Assembly (NCBI RefSeq): GCF_002027705.1
Contig: NZ_MBTG01000018.1
Coordinates: 92,176-156,175, forward strand
DNA length: 64,000 bases
Reading direction: 5' to 3'
Source: Paenibacillus ferrarius
GTDB taxonomy: Bacteria; Bacillota; Bacilli; Paenibacillales; NBRC-103111
A program made the position numbers and the translations under genes. This document shows positions 20,401-26,907 of this stretch, piece after piece. The stretch's first letter is position 1. Every line of letters starts with the position of its first letter. A model generated the notes under the pieces. That model saw only the letters and a list, made by a program, of their open reading frames with translations. It searched no databases and had not been told where the DNA came from.

Positions 20401-21325
20401 ATAGGTTATATTGAAATGCATATTTTCCTATACTCGTCACGCCGTTCGGAATTGTCACACTCGTTAATTGGTTATGACTAAATGCATTTTCGCCTATACT
20501 CGTCACAGCGTTCGGAATTGTCACACTCGTTAATTGATTATACGAAAATACATTATCCTCTATGCTCTTAACACGCTCCGGAATCGTCACACTCGCTAAT
20601 TCGTTATGACTAAACGCATTTGCCCCTATACTCGTTACACTGTTCGGGATCGTCACACTCGCTAATTTGCAATTCGAAAATGCTTCATAGCCTATACTCG
20701 TTACATTGTTCGGAATCGTCACGCTCGTTAATGGGTTATACTCAAATGCACGATCGCCTATACTCGTTACACTGTTCGGAATCGTTGCACTCGCTAATTT
20801 GTTGTACTGAAATGCTCTTTCCTCTATGCTCGTCACGCCCTCTGGAATCGTCACACTCGTTAACTGGTTGTACTGAAATGCGCTTTTCTCTATGCTCGTT
20901 ACACCCTCTGGAATCGTGACACTCGTAAGTCTGTTTTCAAAAAATGCAAATGCTCCTATAGTCTTTACACTGTTCGGGATCGTCACACTCGTTAATAGGT
21001 TACCAGCAAATGCATACTCACCTATACTTGTTACACTTTCTGGAATCGTCACACTTGTTAAATATTCTTGATAAAATGCTTGAAGACCTATTCCGATGAC
21101 AACATGCCCATCTATTTCAGCAGGAATCGTAATCTCTTTATTGAATCCGGAATAATTCACAATATGTGCAAATGATGATCCATCTAGAGAATAATCAAAA
21201 CCTTCGAATGATAGAGCTTGCGCTTCCCGAACACTACCTACTGACCATGTACCAAGCGAAACCAAAGATATTACAAGTAAAGAAATCATAAACTTCTTAG
21301 TTTCCAACAACCGCCTTCGTAACAT
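14495..21325 (-). CDS. Giant S-layer-anchored surface protein with BspA-type LRR and fibronectin III repeats
   Basis: This 2276-residue exported protein starts at ATG 21325 after GAGGAGG, with a signal peptide of about 38 residues. The order is: about 18 BspA/LRR_5 repeats of 23 residues (LTSVTIPNSVTSIGEYAF type), a spacer domain, three FN3 domains (APTNVxATAG...GGSAITGYTVTSNPGGFTG), a second block of about 10 LRR_5 repeats with a second copy of the spacer, seven more FN3 domains, a Ser-Gly linker, a beta-rich domain (ILTLPLGKLGEMSLDGK), and three SLH domains (GHWAEETIKQAVRQGIVNGY, and two more) that bind cell-wall polymer. The LRR-spacer-FN3 unit is duplicated. BspA-like proteins act as adhesins in other bacteria, so attachment is the likely role. 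It has its own promoter with the dyad shared with the P-47 operon. Confidence 0.93.
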   Translation of the reverse strand: MLRRRLLETKKFMISLLVISLVSLGTWSVGSVREAQALSFEGFDYSLDGSSFAHIVNYSGFNKEITIPAEIDGHVVIGIGLQAFYQEYLTSVTIPESVTSIGEYAFAGNLLTSVTIPNSVKTIGAFAFFENRLTSVTIPEGVTSIEKSAFQYNQLTSVTIPEGVTSIEERAFQYNKLASATIPNSVTSIGDRAFEYNPLTSVTIPNNVTSIGYEAFSNCKLASVTIPNSVTSIGANAFSHNELASVTIPERVKSIEDNVFSYNQLTSVTIPNAVTSIGENAFSHNQLTSVTIPNGVTSIGKYAFQYNLLKSVTIPVGVTSIGEYAFQNNQLTSATIPVGVTSIGEYAFQYNQLKSVTIPVGVTSIGEYAFQYNQLTSATIPVGVTSIGNHAFSFNRLTSVTIPNSVTNIGKFSFHHNQLTNVSIPKNVTSIGEYTFSTNLLTSIIVEGDSTTIGDTAFGGNPNSTIIAFDPSPAKDNANNFGYPYLNILSAGVSYSPNGESVGKQSMSTKVTVAIPDSIPSAHTYYQWSSTETVPEGPNAGWVAFTSEDSITTPPAAGTWYLYVRVDDQNENHIVGYSHSKAFKVTGALLLSAPTNVIATAGNGTATISFNAPESDGGSAITGYTVTSNPGGFTGTSATASPITVTGLTNGTAYTFTVVAKNGVGDSAASAASASVTPNTKVVPGAPTNVKAIAGKEAATVSFNAPVSDGGSAITGYTVTSKPGGFTGTSTTASPIIVRGLEFGTAYTFTVVATNAVGDSAASVASASVTANSKTWPSAPWDVRATAGKGTATVSFEVPEDDGGSAITGYTVTSNPGGFTGTSVTAGPITVTGLTNGTTYTFTVVAKNAIGTSAASVPSERVIPSANEDYTYVLNAMLMATITGYRGVDKVVNIPAELDGHAVVALGRQVFMGKDVSKVTIPVGITSIGEFAFYNSQLTSVTIPVGVTSIEQFSFYGTQLTNVTIPGSVTSIGKLAFANSHLTSVTLSEGVTSIGESAFSDNQLTSVTIPNSVTSIGNSAFITNKLTSVTIPNSVTSIGQSVFKYNRLTSVTLSEGVTSIGKEAFSNNQLTSVTFPSSVKSIGLSAFEYNRFTSVRIPKTVESVGIYAFENNSLLTSVIVEGDLTAIGALAFGMNSDRKGTIIGFNPSTAKDYANNTRYLFVNILSAGVSFSPNGESVGKQSVSTKVTVDIPDSAQSAKTYYQWSPTETVLAWPNAGWVAFTSEDSITTPSTGGTWYLHVLVDDQNASHVAGYSYSKAFKVIAVPSAPTNVTANAGNGVATVSFDAPASNGGNAITGYTVTSSPGGFTGTSASVSPITVTGLTNGTAYTFTVVAKNGAGDSASSEASSSVTPTAPIVVVPDAPTNVTAISGDGEATVSFDAPASDGGSAITQYTVTSSPGGFTGTSETAGSITITGLTNGTAYTFTVVARNIIGDSAASASETPVVPSGAPSAPRNVRVSAGNGEATVSFDAPVSDGGSEIFYYKVASDPGRFIGTSMTASPITVTGLTNGTSYTFVVYVENYAGFSAISEASASVTPTAPIVVPIAPGTPMNVTATAGNGTATVSFDAPANDGGSAITLYTVTSSPGGFTKTSVIASPVTFTGLTNGTAYTFKVVAKNGVGDSAASVASASVTPTAAIVVPSAPGMPTNVTATAGNGTATVSFDAPASDGGNAITLYTVTSNPGGFTGTSATASPITVRGLTNGTAYTFTVVATNGVGDSAASLASVSVTPISVPGVPGAPTNVTATAGNGAATVSFDAPVSDGGSAIMLYTAKSSPGGFTGTSATASPITVTGLTYGTAYTFMVIATNVVGDSAASVASASVTPVAPIGVGVPSAPRNVTASAGNGKATVSFDAPLNDGGSAITGYTVTSNPGGFTGTSATASSITVTGLTNGTEYTFTVVAKNGVGSSAASAPSKAVMPRGSGGSGGSGGSGGSGGNGGSSNIDPIRSTNGILTLPLGKLGEMSLDGKILITVPANASDKELKITIEELSEIPGLLANHEVLASSIFEILKNYSGNFSKPVTLTFTFDPTKVKDNQTIALFYYDEGKKAWVEVPGGKIDGNQIRVEVNHFTKFAVLVVDKKSGLPVVATESTEVNFSDIAGHWAEETIKQAVRQGIVNGYTDGNFKPDATITRAEFVTMLMNAWKPSNGNTTLSFTDTNEIPTWAKKAITQAVESGILSGYTDGSFRPDGNIARMEMAMMIAKAYGAKIPTDVATGFSDESEIPEWAKGAVFMIKQIGIVKGRDGNQFAPKETVTRAEAVTVIMNLLHVKKIE

Positions 21326-21384
21326 ATTCCCTTCAACCTCCTCATTAATTTCAACCGCACAATTACAAAATAGTACATCTGAAG

Positions 21385-21433
21385 ATTAAGTATAAATCCG
21401 AGGCGTAACACAACGGTACTAACGAAAGTTAGT
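21385..21433 (-). promoter_or_regulatory. Promoter and 16-bp dyad upstream of the SLH protein gene
   Basis: A perfect dyad ACTAAC-4-GTTAGT (21418-21433) lies 4 bp upstream of a -35-like TTGTGT (21408-21413, minus strand), then 17 bp to a weak -10 CTTAAT (21385-21390). The same three elements with the same spacing precede the P-47 operon at 26780-26828. The position suits an activator such as the LuxR-type regulator. Confidence 0.5.
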
Positions 21434-21447
21434 TCCACGCAGAAAAA

Positions 21448-21490
21448 TAAGCCAATAATAGAGCATCTACCCGCTCCAATTGTTGGCTTA
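21448..21490 (-). terminator. Terminator copy behind the truncated regulator
   Basis: Stem TAAGCCAA/TTGGCTTA with extra pairing inside the loop, followed on the minus strand by a T-rich run. It duplicates the terminator at 26844-26886. Confidence 0.75.
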
Positions 21491-21511
21491 TGTTCTATTT
21501 CTTCCGAATGC

Positions 21512-22556
21512 CTACTCTAGTAATCCAATGCCCCTTGCACGCGCAATCGCCTGTGCTCGTCTTTTTGCCCCAAGCTTGCCGTATAAGTTGAATACGTAAC
21601 TCTTGACCGTACCTTCCGTTAGCCCAAACCGATAAGCGATTTCCTTGTTAGACAAGCCATCAGCAAATGCGTACAGCATCTCCATTTCGCGGGTCGTCAG
21701 CGTTTCGACAAGCAGCAGCGAATCTTGGACAGACAATATGGGAGGACTAACGATATCGTGTGAATCTCTCATCTGTCCCGGAAAAAGAATCGGCATACAG
21801 AGGATGGATAGCGGGAGACTGCGATGAGCATAGGCATCCGTCGTAAATAGGCTACGCGAAGCATTTCCCAACACAACCGGTTCCCCAGTCCGGGCGACAT
21901 AACGTACGATGGTCTCTACGAATGAAGCCTCATTCCGAACATCCTTATGATCGCCCGCTTGCTCCTCTATCGTAAAGCCCTCTTCGTGACTGGTTAACAC
22001 GTATCCCTTCTCCGCACCCGAATAACGAATCGCCGATTCCAGGAAGCGATGCATGGCATCTTCGCCACTCCCCGTACTCGACCCTTCCAAAATTTGTTTA
22101 ATGAGCACATTATCGTCGCGATTGTCGGTACCCTATCGCGCTCCTTCGCAAATCCAGCTAATCCTTCAGCCACCATTCCGTCTTCTTGCGATTGCGATTG
22201 GGCGGCGGAGAACCGTAGACCTAGGTAATCCTCTCGCAACCTTTGTGCCTTTCGCGAAGCCCCCACGCCGAATAAGCAACGCACGCATCCGCCATCAACA
22301 CGTCCGCTCCGTTCCGGCTTCCCGCTTCCCGATAGAATATGGAAGCTCCTTCGCAAGCGATCGCCTCCATCAACCTGTCTTCTAGGCTTTGCGCTTCACG
22401 GATCGCATCTTCGTACCCTTTGGCGGCAGCGACCGAATTCCCTTCAAACTTATGCAACTCGGCCGAGACGAGCAAGCAGACCGAAGTGTTCTGTCCATAG
22501 TATCCGGACCATTGCTTCATGCCCCGCAATAACTTCCTCAATCTGGCCCGACTGTA
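21512..22556 (-). pseudogene. Truncated, frameshifted second copy of the LuxR-type regulator
   Basis: This segment repeats the last third of the 1468-residue regulator gene at 26908-31314: a TPR tail (VMKQWSGYYGQNTSV region), a GAF part, and the LuxR helix-turn-helix (GLSNKEIAYRFGLTEGTVKSYVFNLYGKLGAKRRAQ). It has no 5' part, at least one frameshift near 22220-22350, and a deletion of about 45 codons between FPGQ and MRDSHD compared with the full copy. The final 198 residues remain an open frame from 22108 and still contain the whole DNA-binding domain, so a LuxR-only peptide could be made if a start is used. Homology continues through the terminator and promoter downstream. Confidence 0.85.
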
Positions 22557-22627
22557 GAAAGCAAAACCAAAATGTTACTTTTGTGACAGCTCCATTACTA
22601 TGGATTTATTTTTATTCTGCTTCTTGA

Positions 22628-23800
22628 TTATCCTTCCTCCATATACTTTTGGATGACTGTGTCCACAATAGCTGTAATGTGATCAACATCTTGATCTGCA
22701 ATACTAGTCCCGGCGGCAGCATTGATGCCGTAAGAGATTTCAGGATCCCTGCTTTCTATGAAACTTATCTGTTGTTTAGTAGGATCAGTGTCAAAAGAGA
22801 GAGCTTCATAAGTAGTTATATCTATATCAACATCAATATTTTCCCGTATATTAACATTGATTCTTACAAGTGTCTGTACTTCATTTGCTACTATTTTCGA
22901 GTCAAGTAATGCCACCTTCGGATTGAATGAAGTATCATTTATTGAATGAATGCCAAACCTGTTTGCTAATTTAGGTAAATATGCCTTCTCCAATATTTGA
23001 TGCTCTCCAAGCATGAGTAAAGATTTTTTGTTTTCCGGAATTTCGGTTAAGGGTATTCTGTGATTCAGGCCATCGGAAGATTTATTTTCGGTCATGCACA
23101 ATAAACCTAAATAACTGGTGCTGTCATCCTCTCCTTCCTTATAAACACAGGTTGTAGAGGTTGGCTTGAGCCATTCTTCAGAAGACAAAAGTCCTGTATT
23201 TTTTATAGCCAGAATATTGGAAAACTCAGAATTATTATTTTTTAGCCAGATTTCAATGGTGTGGAACAGTATACTTCTTACAGTTTCATTTACACCACAA
23301 TTTTCCGGTGACTGAATAGAAATAACTTTTATATCCTGTGAAGCATTTTCTTGTGATAATTTTTCCAAATCTACTTGTGCGCGAACCGATAAGCTATCAA
23401 TAGCTATTGATTTACCATTAATAATAATCTCGCCTTGGGCGATAGGTATTGTCATATTCACAAAACTGCCATAGCCGCCCCTTTCAATTTGCCATGTACC
23501 AAAGCTTCCATTAATTGTTGCGGAAAGTGCAGTATCATCATCGTCAAAGCTGCACTTGAAATGGGCTGGTGAAGTGCGGTTTTCTTGAATTCTTTTATTC
23601 AATTCAGAAATGCGTGTAAGATGAACCATATCCCAGCCTGCTGTGTTTGCAGGGATCACACTCATAGGAGTATCATCATTTGCTGTTTTGACTGTATTTG
23701 ATACTTTATATTTTGATATTAGCATTTCATTTATATGCGGCATATGAAAGGTTACCGGCATATTGATAGGATGCAATAACAACTCGTTCTCGTTTGACAT
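22628..23800 (-). CDS. P-47/OrfX-family (TULIP-like) protein, third gene of the trio
   Basis: This 390-residue protein is paralogous to the two upstream genes. It keeps the N-terminal MPVTFHMPHINEMLISKY motif seen in the 517-residue protein, the AGWDMVHLTRISELNKRI signature (about 53-70), the WQIERGGYGSFVNMTIPI strand (about 103-120) and the EWLKPTSTTCVY block. It ends about 130 residues earlier than the second protein and has no C-terminal hydrophobic stretch. P-47-family proteins accompany OrfX proteins and toxins of the botulinum type and adopt a lipid-binding TULIP fold. There is no signal peptide, as in known members. AAGGATG precedes ATG 23800, and the gap to the upstream gene is 38 bp, so it belongs to one operon. 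The function of stand-alone copies is unknown. Confidence 0.8.
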   Translation of the reverse strand: MSNENELLLHPINMPVTFHMPHINEMLISKYKVSNTVKTANDDTPMSVIPANTAGWDMVHLTRISELNKRIQENRTSPAHFKCSFDDDDTALSATINGSFGTWQIERGGYGSFVNMTIPIAQGEIIINGKSIAIDSLSVRAQVDLEKLSQENASQDIKVISIQSPENCGVNETVRSILFHTIEIWLKNNNSEFSNILAIKNTGLLSSEEWLKPTSTTCVYKEGEDDSTSYLGLLCMTENKSSDGLNHRIPLTEIPENKKSLLMLGEHQILEKAYLPKLANRFGIHSINDTSFNPKVALLDSKIVANEVQTLVRINVNIRENIDVDIDITTYEALSFDTDPTKQQISFIESRDPEISYGINAAAGTSIADQDVDHITAIVDTVIQKYMEEG

Positions 23801-23838
23801 CTTTCATCCTTCTTTCTTTTATATACGATGTGGCAAGC

Positions 23839-25392
23839 TTACAGCGCGAAGCCAGGATCTCCGCCAAATTGAAGAGCACCATTGAGCTGCGCGGAAGTCA
23901 ATTTGAACTCTGTTTTGGCAGTAGGCCAAACGATAGGGCCAGTTGCTGCTTGGATCACAGGATTTATGGAAGGCATACTTTCAGCGACCCCCTTTGCAAT
24001 AGTTTGCAGGACGACACTGAGCAGCAATGTTATCAATACGCCTACGAAAATAGCTATCGTACAAACTATAAGTTTTATAGTAAGATCACCCACTACATAT
24101 CCAACAAGAGAAGCGTATACAGTTGCAATTAAACCAACTATTGCTGTGGTTACGATTACCCAAGTAGCTGTTTCTATTGTATGCATACTTTCTGTAGGCC
24201 TCGATGCCTTAAAGCCTATAGTCTGAGTCCCATCCGGCTTATTAACCAATTCAATGGTTTGATAAGTTGTCGTACTTACTACTGCTTCTATACCTGGTGA
24301 AAATACAATGCGAGCTTTGATCTTTGTAATAATCTCGTGCTCATTTACTGATATATTAAAGCTTTCTGCATAAGGAGTATAATATATGGCCCCATATTTT
24401 ATTGGTTTTATTTTTAGTATTACACCGTCTTTATTACTAACTTCAGTCTTTCCATTGATCAATTGGAAGTTATCAACTGATGAATCAACAAATACTGTAG
24501 GAACTCCAGGAAGCATAGATTTTTCTAAAAACAGGCTTCTACTTATCAGGAAGCTCGCTCTGCTGTCGGGTGCGATAGCTGAGGGGGATAAGGCATGTGT
24601 AAGACCTTTTCCCGAGCGTCCGTCTGTCATACAAAGTACAGCGAAGAAGCTTTCGTCAGGATCCGGATTATCACTATATGCATAGCTGGTATAGGTTGGC
24701 TTTAACCATTTAATATCTTCAGTATGCAGGTTAATATTTACAGTTGAAAAAATATGCTCAAACTTCTTAATGTTAGCATTAAACCAATCCCTGAATGCTC
24801 CTTGCAGTAATGCATCACTTGCAGGCTTATCAGCACCATGAGGGAATAGAAAAGATACTAGGAAAACGATTGGTTCTTCGTCTGTGTGATCTGTTTTAAG
24901 CTTGAGATCATGCTTTGAGCCTACTTCTGATACTGATTGAGGTATCTGATTCGGGAAATAGGCAAGCTTTATATTAATAACTGCGTTACAATTGTTTAAT
25001 GAATATGTTTTATTTGGTGTAGTGTAGGTACCTTTGGTAATAGGTATTTTCATATGTAAGTTTTGCCCATCACCGCCTCTACTGATAGCCCAGTCGCCGA
25101 ATTCCCCGTCAATTGAAACTTCAATTCCATAATCAGGGTCTGTCGTGGTTTGCGTAAATGTCTTCGGCGAAGCCTTCTTTGCCACAATAGCATTATTAAT
25201 ATCAGGTACTCGAATTGCATATACGGTGTCCCAACCAAGTGTGTCTGCAACCACAGTACTTACGCTTTTGTCACTGCTTAACAGCATTGATACGTCATTA
25301 ATGCCCTGCTCAATTCTCAGTTTTTCGTTCAAATGCGGCAGCGTAAAGCTGATTGGCATACTTCTGGAACTTAACACAGTTGTGTTAACCAT
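23839..25392 (-). CDS. P-47/OrfX-family (TULIP-like) protein with hydrophobic C-terminus, second gene of the trio
   Basis: This 517-residue protein carries the family marks: MPISFTLPHLNEKL near the start, LGWDTVYAIRVPDINNAI (about 55-72), WAISRGGDGQNLHMKIPI (about 103-120) and IKWLKPTYTSYAY (about 225). The C-terminal 110 residues hold two or three long hydrophobic segments (VIVTTAIVGLIATVYASLVG and another after it) and then IVWPTAKTEFKLTSAQLNGA, which resembles the end of clostridial P-47. The hydrophobic part could insert in or bind membranes, consistent with the lipid-binding TULIP fold known for the family (inference). AAGGTAG precedes ATG 25392, and the gap to the first gene is 34 bp. 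It is closer in length to OrfX3 than to P-47. Confidence 0.82.
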   Translation of the reverse strand: MVNTTVLSSRSMPISFTLPHLNEKLRIEQGINDVSMLLSSDKSVSTVVADTLGWDTVYAIRVPDINNAIVAKKASPKTFTQTTTDPDYGIEVSIDGEFGDWAISRGGDGQNLHMKIPITKGTYTTPNKTYSLNNCNAVINIKLAYFPNQIPQSVSEVGSKHDLKLKTDHTDEEPIVFLVSFLFPHGADKPASDALLQGAFRDWFNANIKKFEHIFSTVNINLHTEDIKWLKPTYTSYAYSDNPDPDESFFAVLCMTDGRSGKGLTHALSPSAIAPDSRASFLISRSLFLEKSMLPGVPTVFVDSSVDNFQLINGKTEVSNKDGVILKIKPIKYGAIYYTPYAESFNISVNEHEIITKIKARIVFSPGIEAVVSTTTYQTIELVNKPDGTQTIGFKASRPTESMHTIETATWVIVTTAIVGLIATVYASLVGYVVGDLTIKLIVCTIAIFVGVLITLLLSVVLQTIAKGVAESMPSINPVIQAATGPIVWPTAKTEFKLTSAQLNGALQFGGDPGFAL

Positions 25393-25426
25393 AATCTACC
25401 TTCTTTCGTTATTGGTCTTATAGTTA

Positions 25427-26692
25427 TTAAATATTTCCTTTAAGATAGTAGCAGTTATCAAGACCTGCATCCGTGACCTGCATCGCATTATTTACTCCCG
25501 TCCAGTCAATAAAAGGAGGCGGCGAAGTAGCAAAGCTTTGGCTGCCACTCTGCAGTGTTTGAGCAATACTGTCGGCAATGATTTTAACAACAATACGTAC
25601 AATTATTCCTACAATTAAATTTAGCCACAACAAATACCATGGAATATCTTGACTGTAGTCATTTCTGGGGTCCGGGTCCTCGTAGAAAGCTATACTGCTT
25701 GTAGCAGGATTAAATTCGCTATTATTTTTAATTTTTATGGAGAAATTCATCGTTATATTTGCATACAAATCACAAAAACCATCTACGCTTGTTTTTAAAT
25801 CTCCTCCCTCTACAGTCATATTTAAATGGGTTATCCGCGGGTAATAGGTAATTAATCCTGCGGTTACAGGAGGTGTTCCCAAGCTGCCACTATTTACAAT
25901 ACAGTGATTGGAATTCATGTAAAAACCATCAGGTCTTGAGCCAGGGTACATGGATGGCAACATCGGCATAATGATATTTTGCAATATCATATCTTTTGAT
26001 ATCAAATATGCGGCATTTGCATTCTCCGACATCATACTAGGATCAACAAGAAGAGGAAGCCCGCTCATATCTCTGTCCGTAGTTACAGAAAGGATGGAAA
26101 GATAGCCATTTCCTTCTTGGCTCTCAACATATGCATAGGTACATTGTTTAGGTGATAACCAGGTATCTGTACCAGGCTTGACATAATTTATTTGTGCAAA
26201 AACATAGCTGATTATTGATGCGCGTTCTACCAAATATTTTGCAACTAACCATAGTACAATATTTTTTGCTGTTTCACTCAGGCAACCGGCCCTATCTATA
26301 ACTGTGACTGGGGAGACTGCACCTTCTTTCTTGCTTCCGATAGCGCCAAGCTCAGAAATATTAAACATCAGTTCGTGCTTCGACGGGTCGATATTGGAAG
26401 GAAGAAACTGCAAGGAAACCTGAACAATAACATCGACATTTGATATTTCTTTAGAATTTGAGTTGATTTGCAGCATACCGTTTACGATGGGGATTTTTAA
26501 GTGAAGAAGCTTTCCTGAGCCTCCTTTGACGATTTCCCAAGGTGCTAAATTACATTGAATGTGTGAATGCATGCCTTCAATTTCGGTAGAATAGTCAATT
26601 AGTTGTGGAAGTGTGTTCATGTTTTCAGCAAGAACTGAATTAACACGGTTAATATTAATACTGTAGACTGTATCCCAACCGTATGTCTCCAT
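25427..26692 (-). CDS. P-47 homologue (clostridial neurotoxin-cluster protein family), first gene of the trio
   Basis: This 421-residue protein matches the length (about 415) and pattern of clostridial P-47: METYGWDTVYSININRVN at the very start, WEIVKGGSGKLLHLKIPI (about 53-70), DTWLSPKQCTYAYVES, a region like P-47's VTNRDIS (VTTDRDMSGLP), and ISKDMILQNIIMPMLPSMY. A hydrophobic helix (YLLWLNLIVGIIVRIVV) lies at about 345-362 and the end DNCYYLKGNI is typical. P-47 is encoded beside OrfX1-3 in botulinum and mosquitocidal toxin loci and has a TULIP lipid-binding fold; its exact role is debated. No toxin, NTNH or OrfX1 gene is present here. AAAGGAGG lies 5 bases before ATG 26692. It is the first gene after the promoter at 26780-26828. 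Confidence 0.87.
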   Translation of the reverse strand: METYGWDTVYSININRVNSVLAENMNTLPQLIDYSTEIEGMHSHIQCNLAPWEIVKGGSGKLLHLKIPIVNGMLQINSNSKEISNVDVIVQVSLQFLPSNIDPSKHELMFNISELGAIGSKKEGAVSPVTVIDRAGCLSETAKNIVLWLVAKYLVERASIISYVFAQINYVKPGTDTWLSPKQCTYAYVESQEGNGYLSILSVTTDRDMSGLPLLVDPSMMSENANAAYLISKDMILQNIIMPMLPSMYPGSRPDGFYMNSNHCIVNSGSLGTPPVTAGLITYYPRITHLNMTVEGGDLKTSVDGFCDLYANITMNFSIKIKNNSEFNPATSSIAFYEDPDPRNDYSQDIPWYLLWLNLIVGIIVRIVVKIIADSIAQTLQSGSQSFATSPPPFIDWTGVNNAMQVTDAGLDNCYYLKGNI

Positions 26693-26779
26693 AAACCCTC
26701 CTTTAAGATCAGTTAATAATGGGACATCGCTTCATACATTCTCATGAATACTTCCTTCTAGCCATGTGTACTTTTCAAG

Positions 26780-26828
26780 ATTAAGTATATCTCCTACGTG
26801 AAACTCAAGGGTACTAACGAAAGTTAGT
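26780..26828 (-). promoter_or_regulatory. Promoter and 16-bp dyad upstream of the P-47 operon
   Basis: Dyad ACTAAC-4-GTTAGT at 26813-26828, 4 bp, TTGAGT (-35-like, 26803-26808), 17 bp, CTTAAT (-10-like, 26780-26785), all on the minus strand. The weak -10 suggests a need for an activator. It is identical in layout to 21385-21433. Part of the likeness is due to the duplication that copied the regulator's 3' end. Confidence 0.5.
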
Positions 26829-26843
26829 TCCGCGCAAAAAAAA

Positions 26844-26886
26844 TAAGCCAATAATAGAGTATCTATCTGCTCCAATTGTTGGCTTA
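26844..26886 (-). terminator. Terminator of the LuxR-type regulator gene
   Basis: TAAGCCAA (26844-26851) pairs with TTGGCTTA (26879-26886), extended by CAAT/ATTG-type inner pairing, and is followed on the minus strand by a run of eight T. It separates the regulator from the P-47 operon, which must therefore have its own promoter. Confidence 0.85.
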
Positions 26887-26907
26887 TCTTTTATTCATTC
26901 CATTTAT

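Noticed and set aside
22053..22385. Plus-strand 110-codon frame
   Set aside because: It is antisense to the regulator pseudogene, with no ribosome site and no recognisable product.
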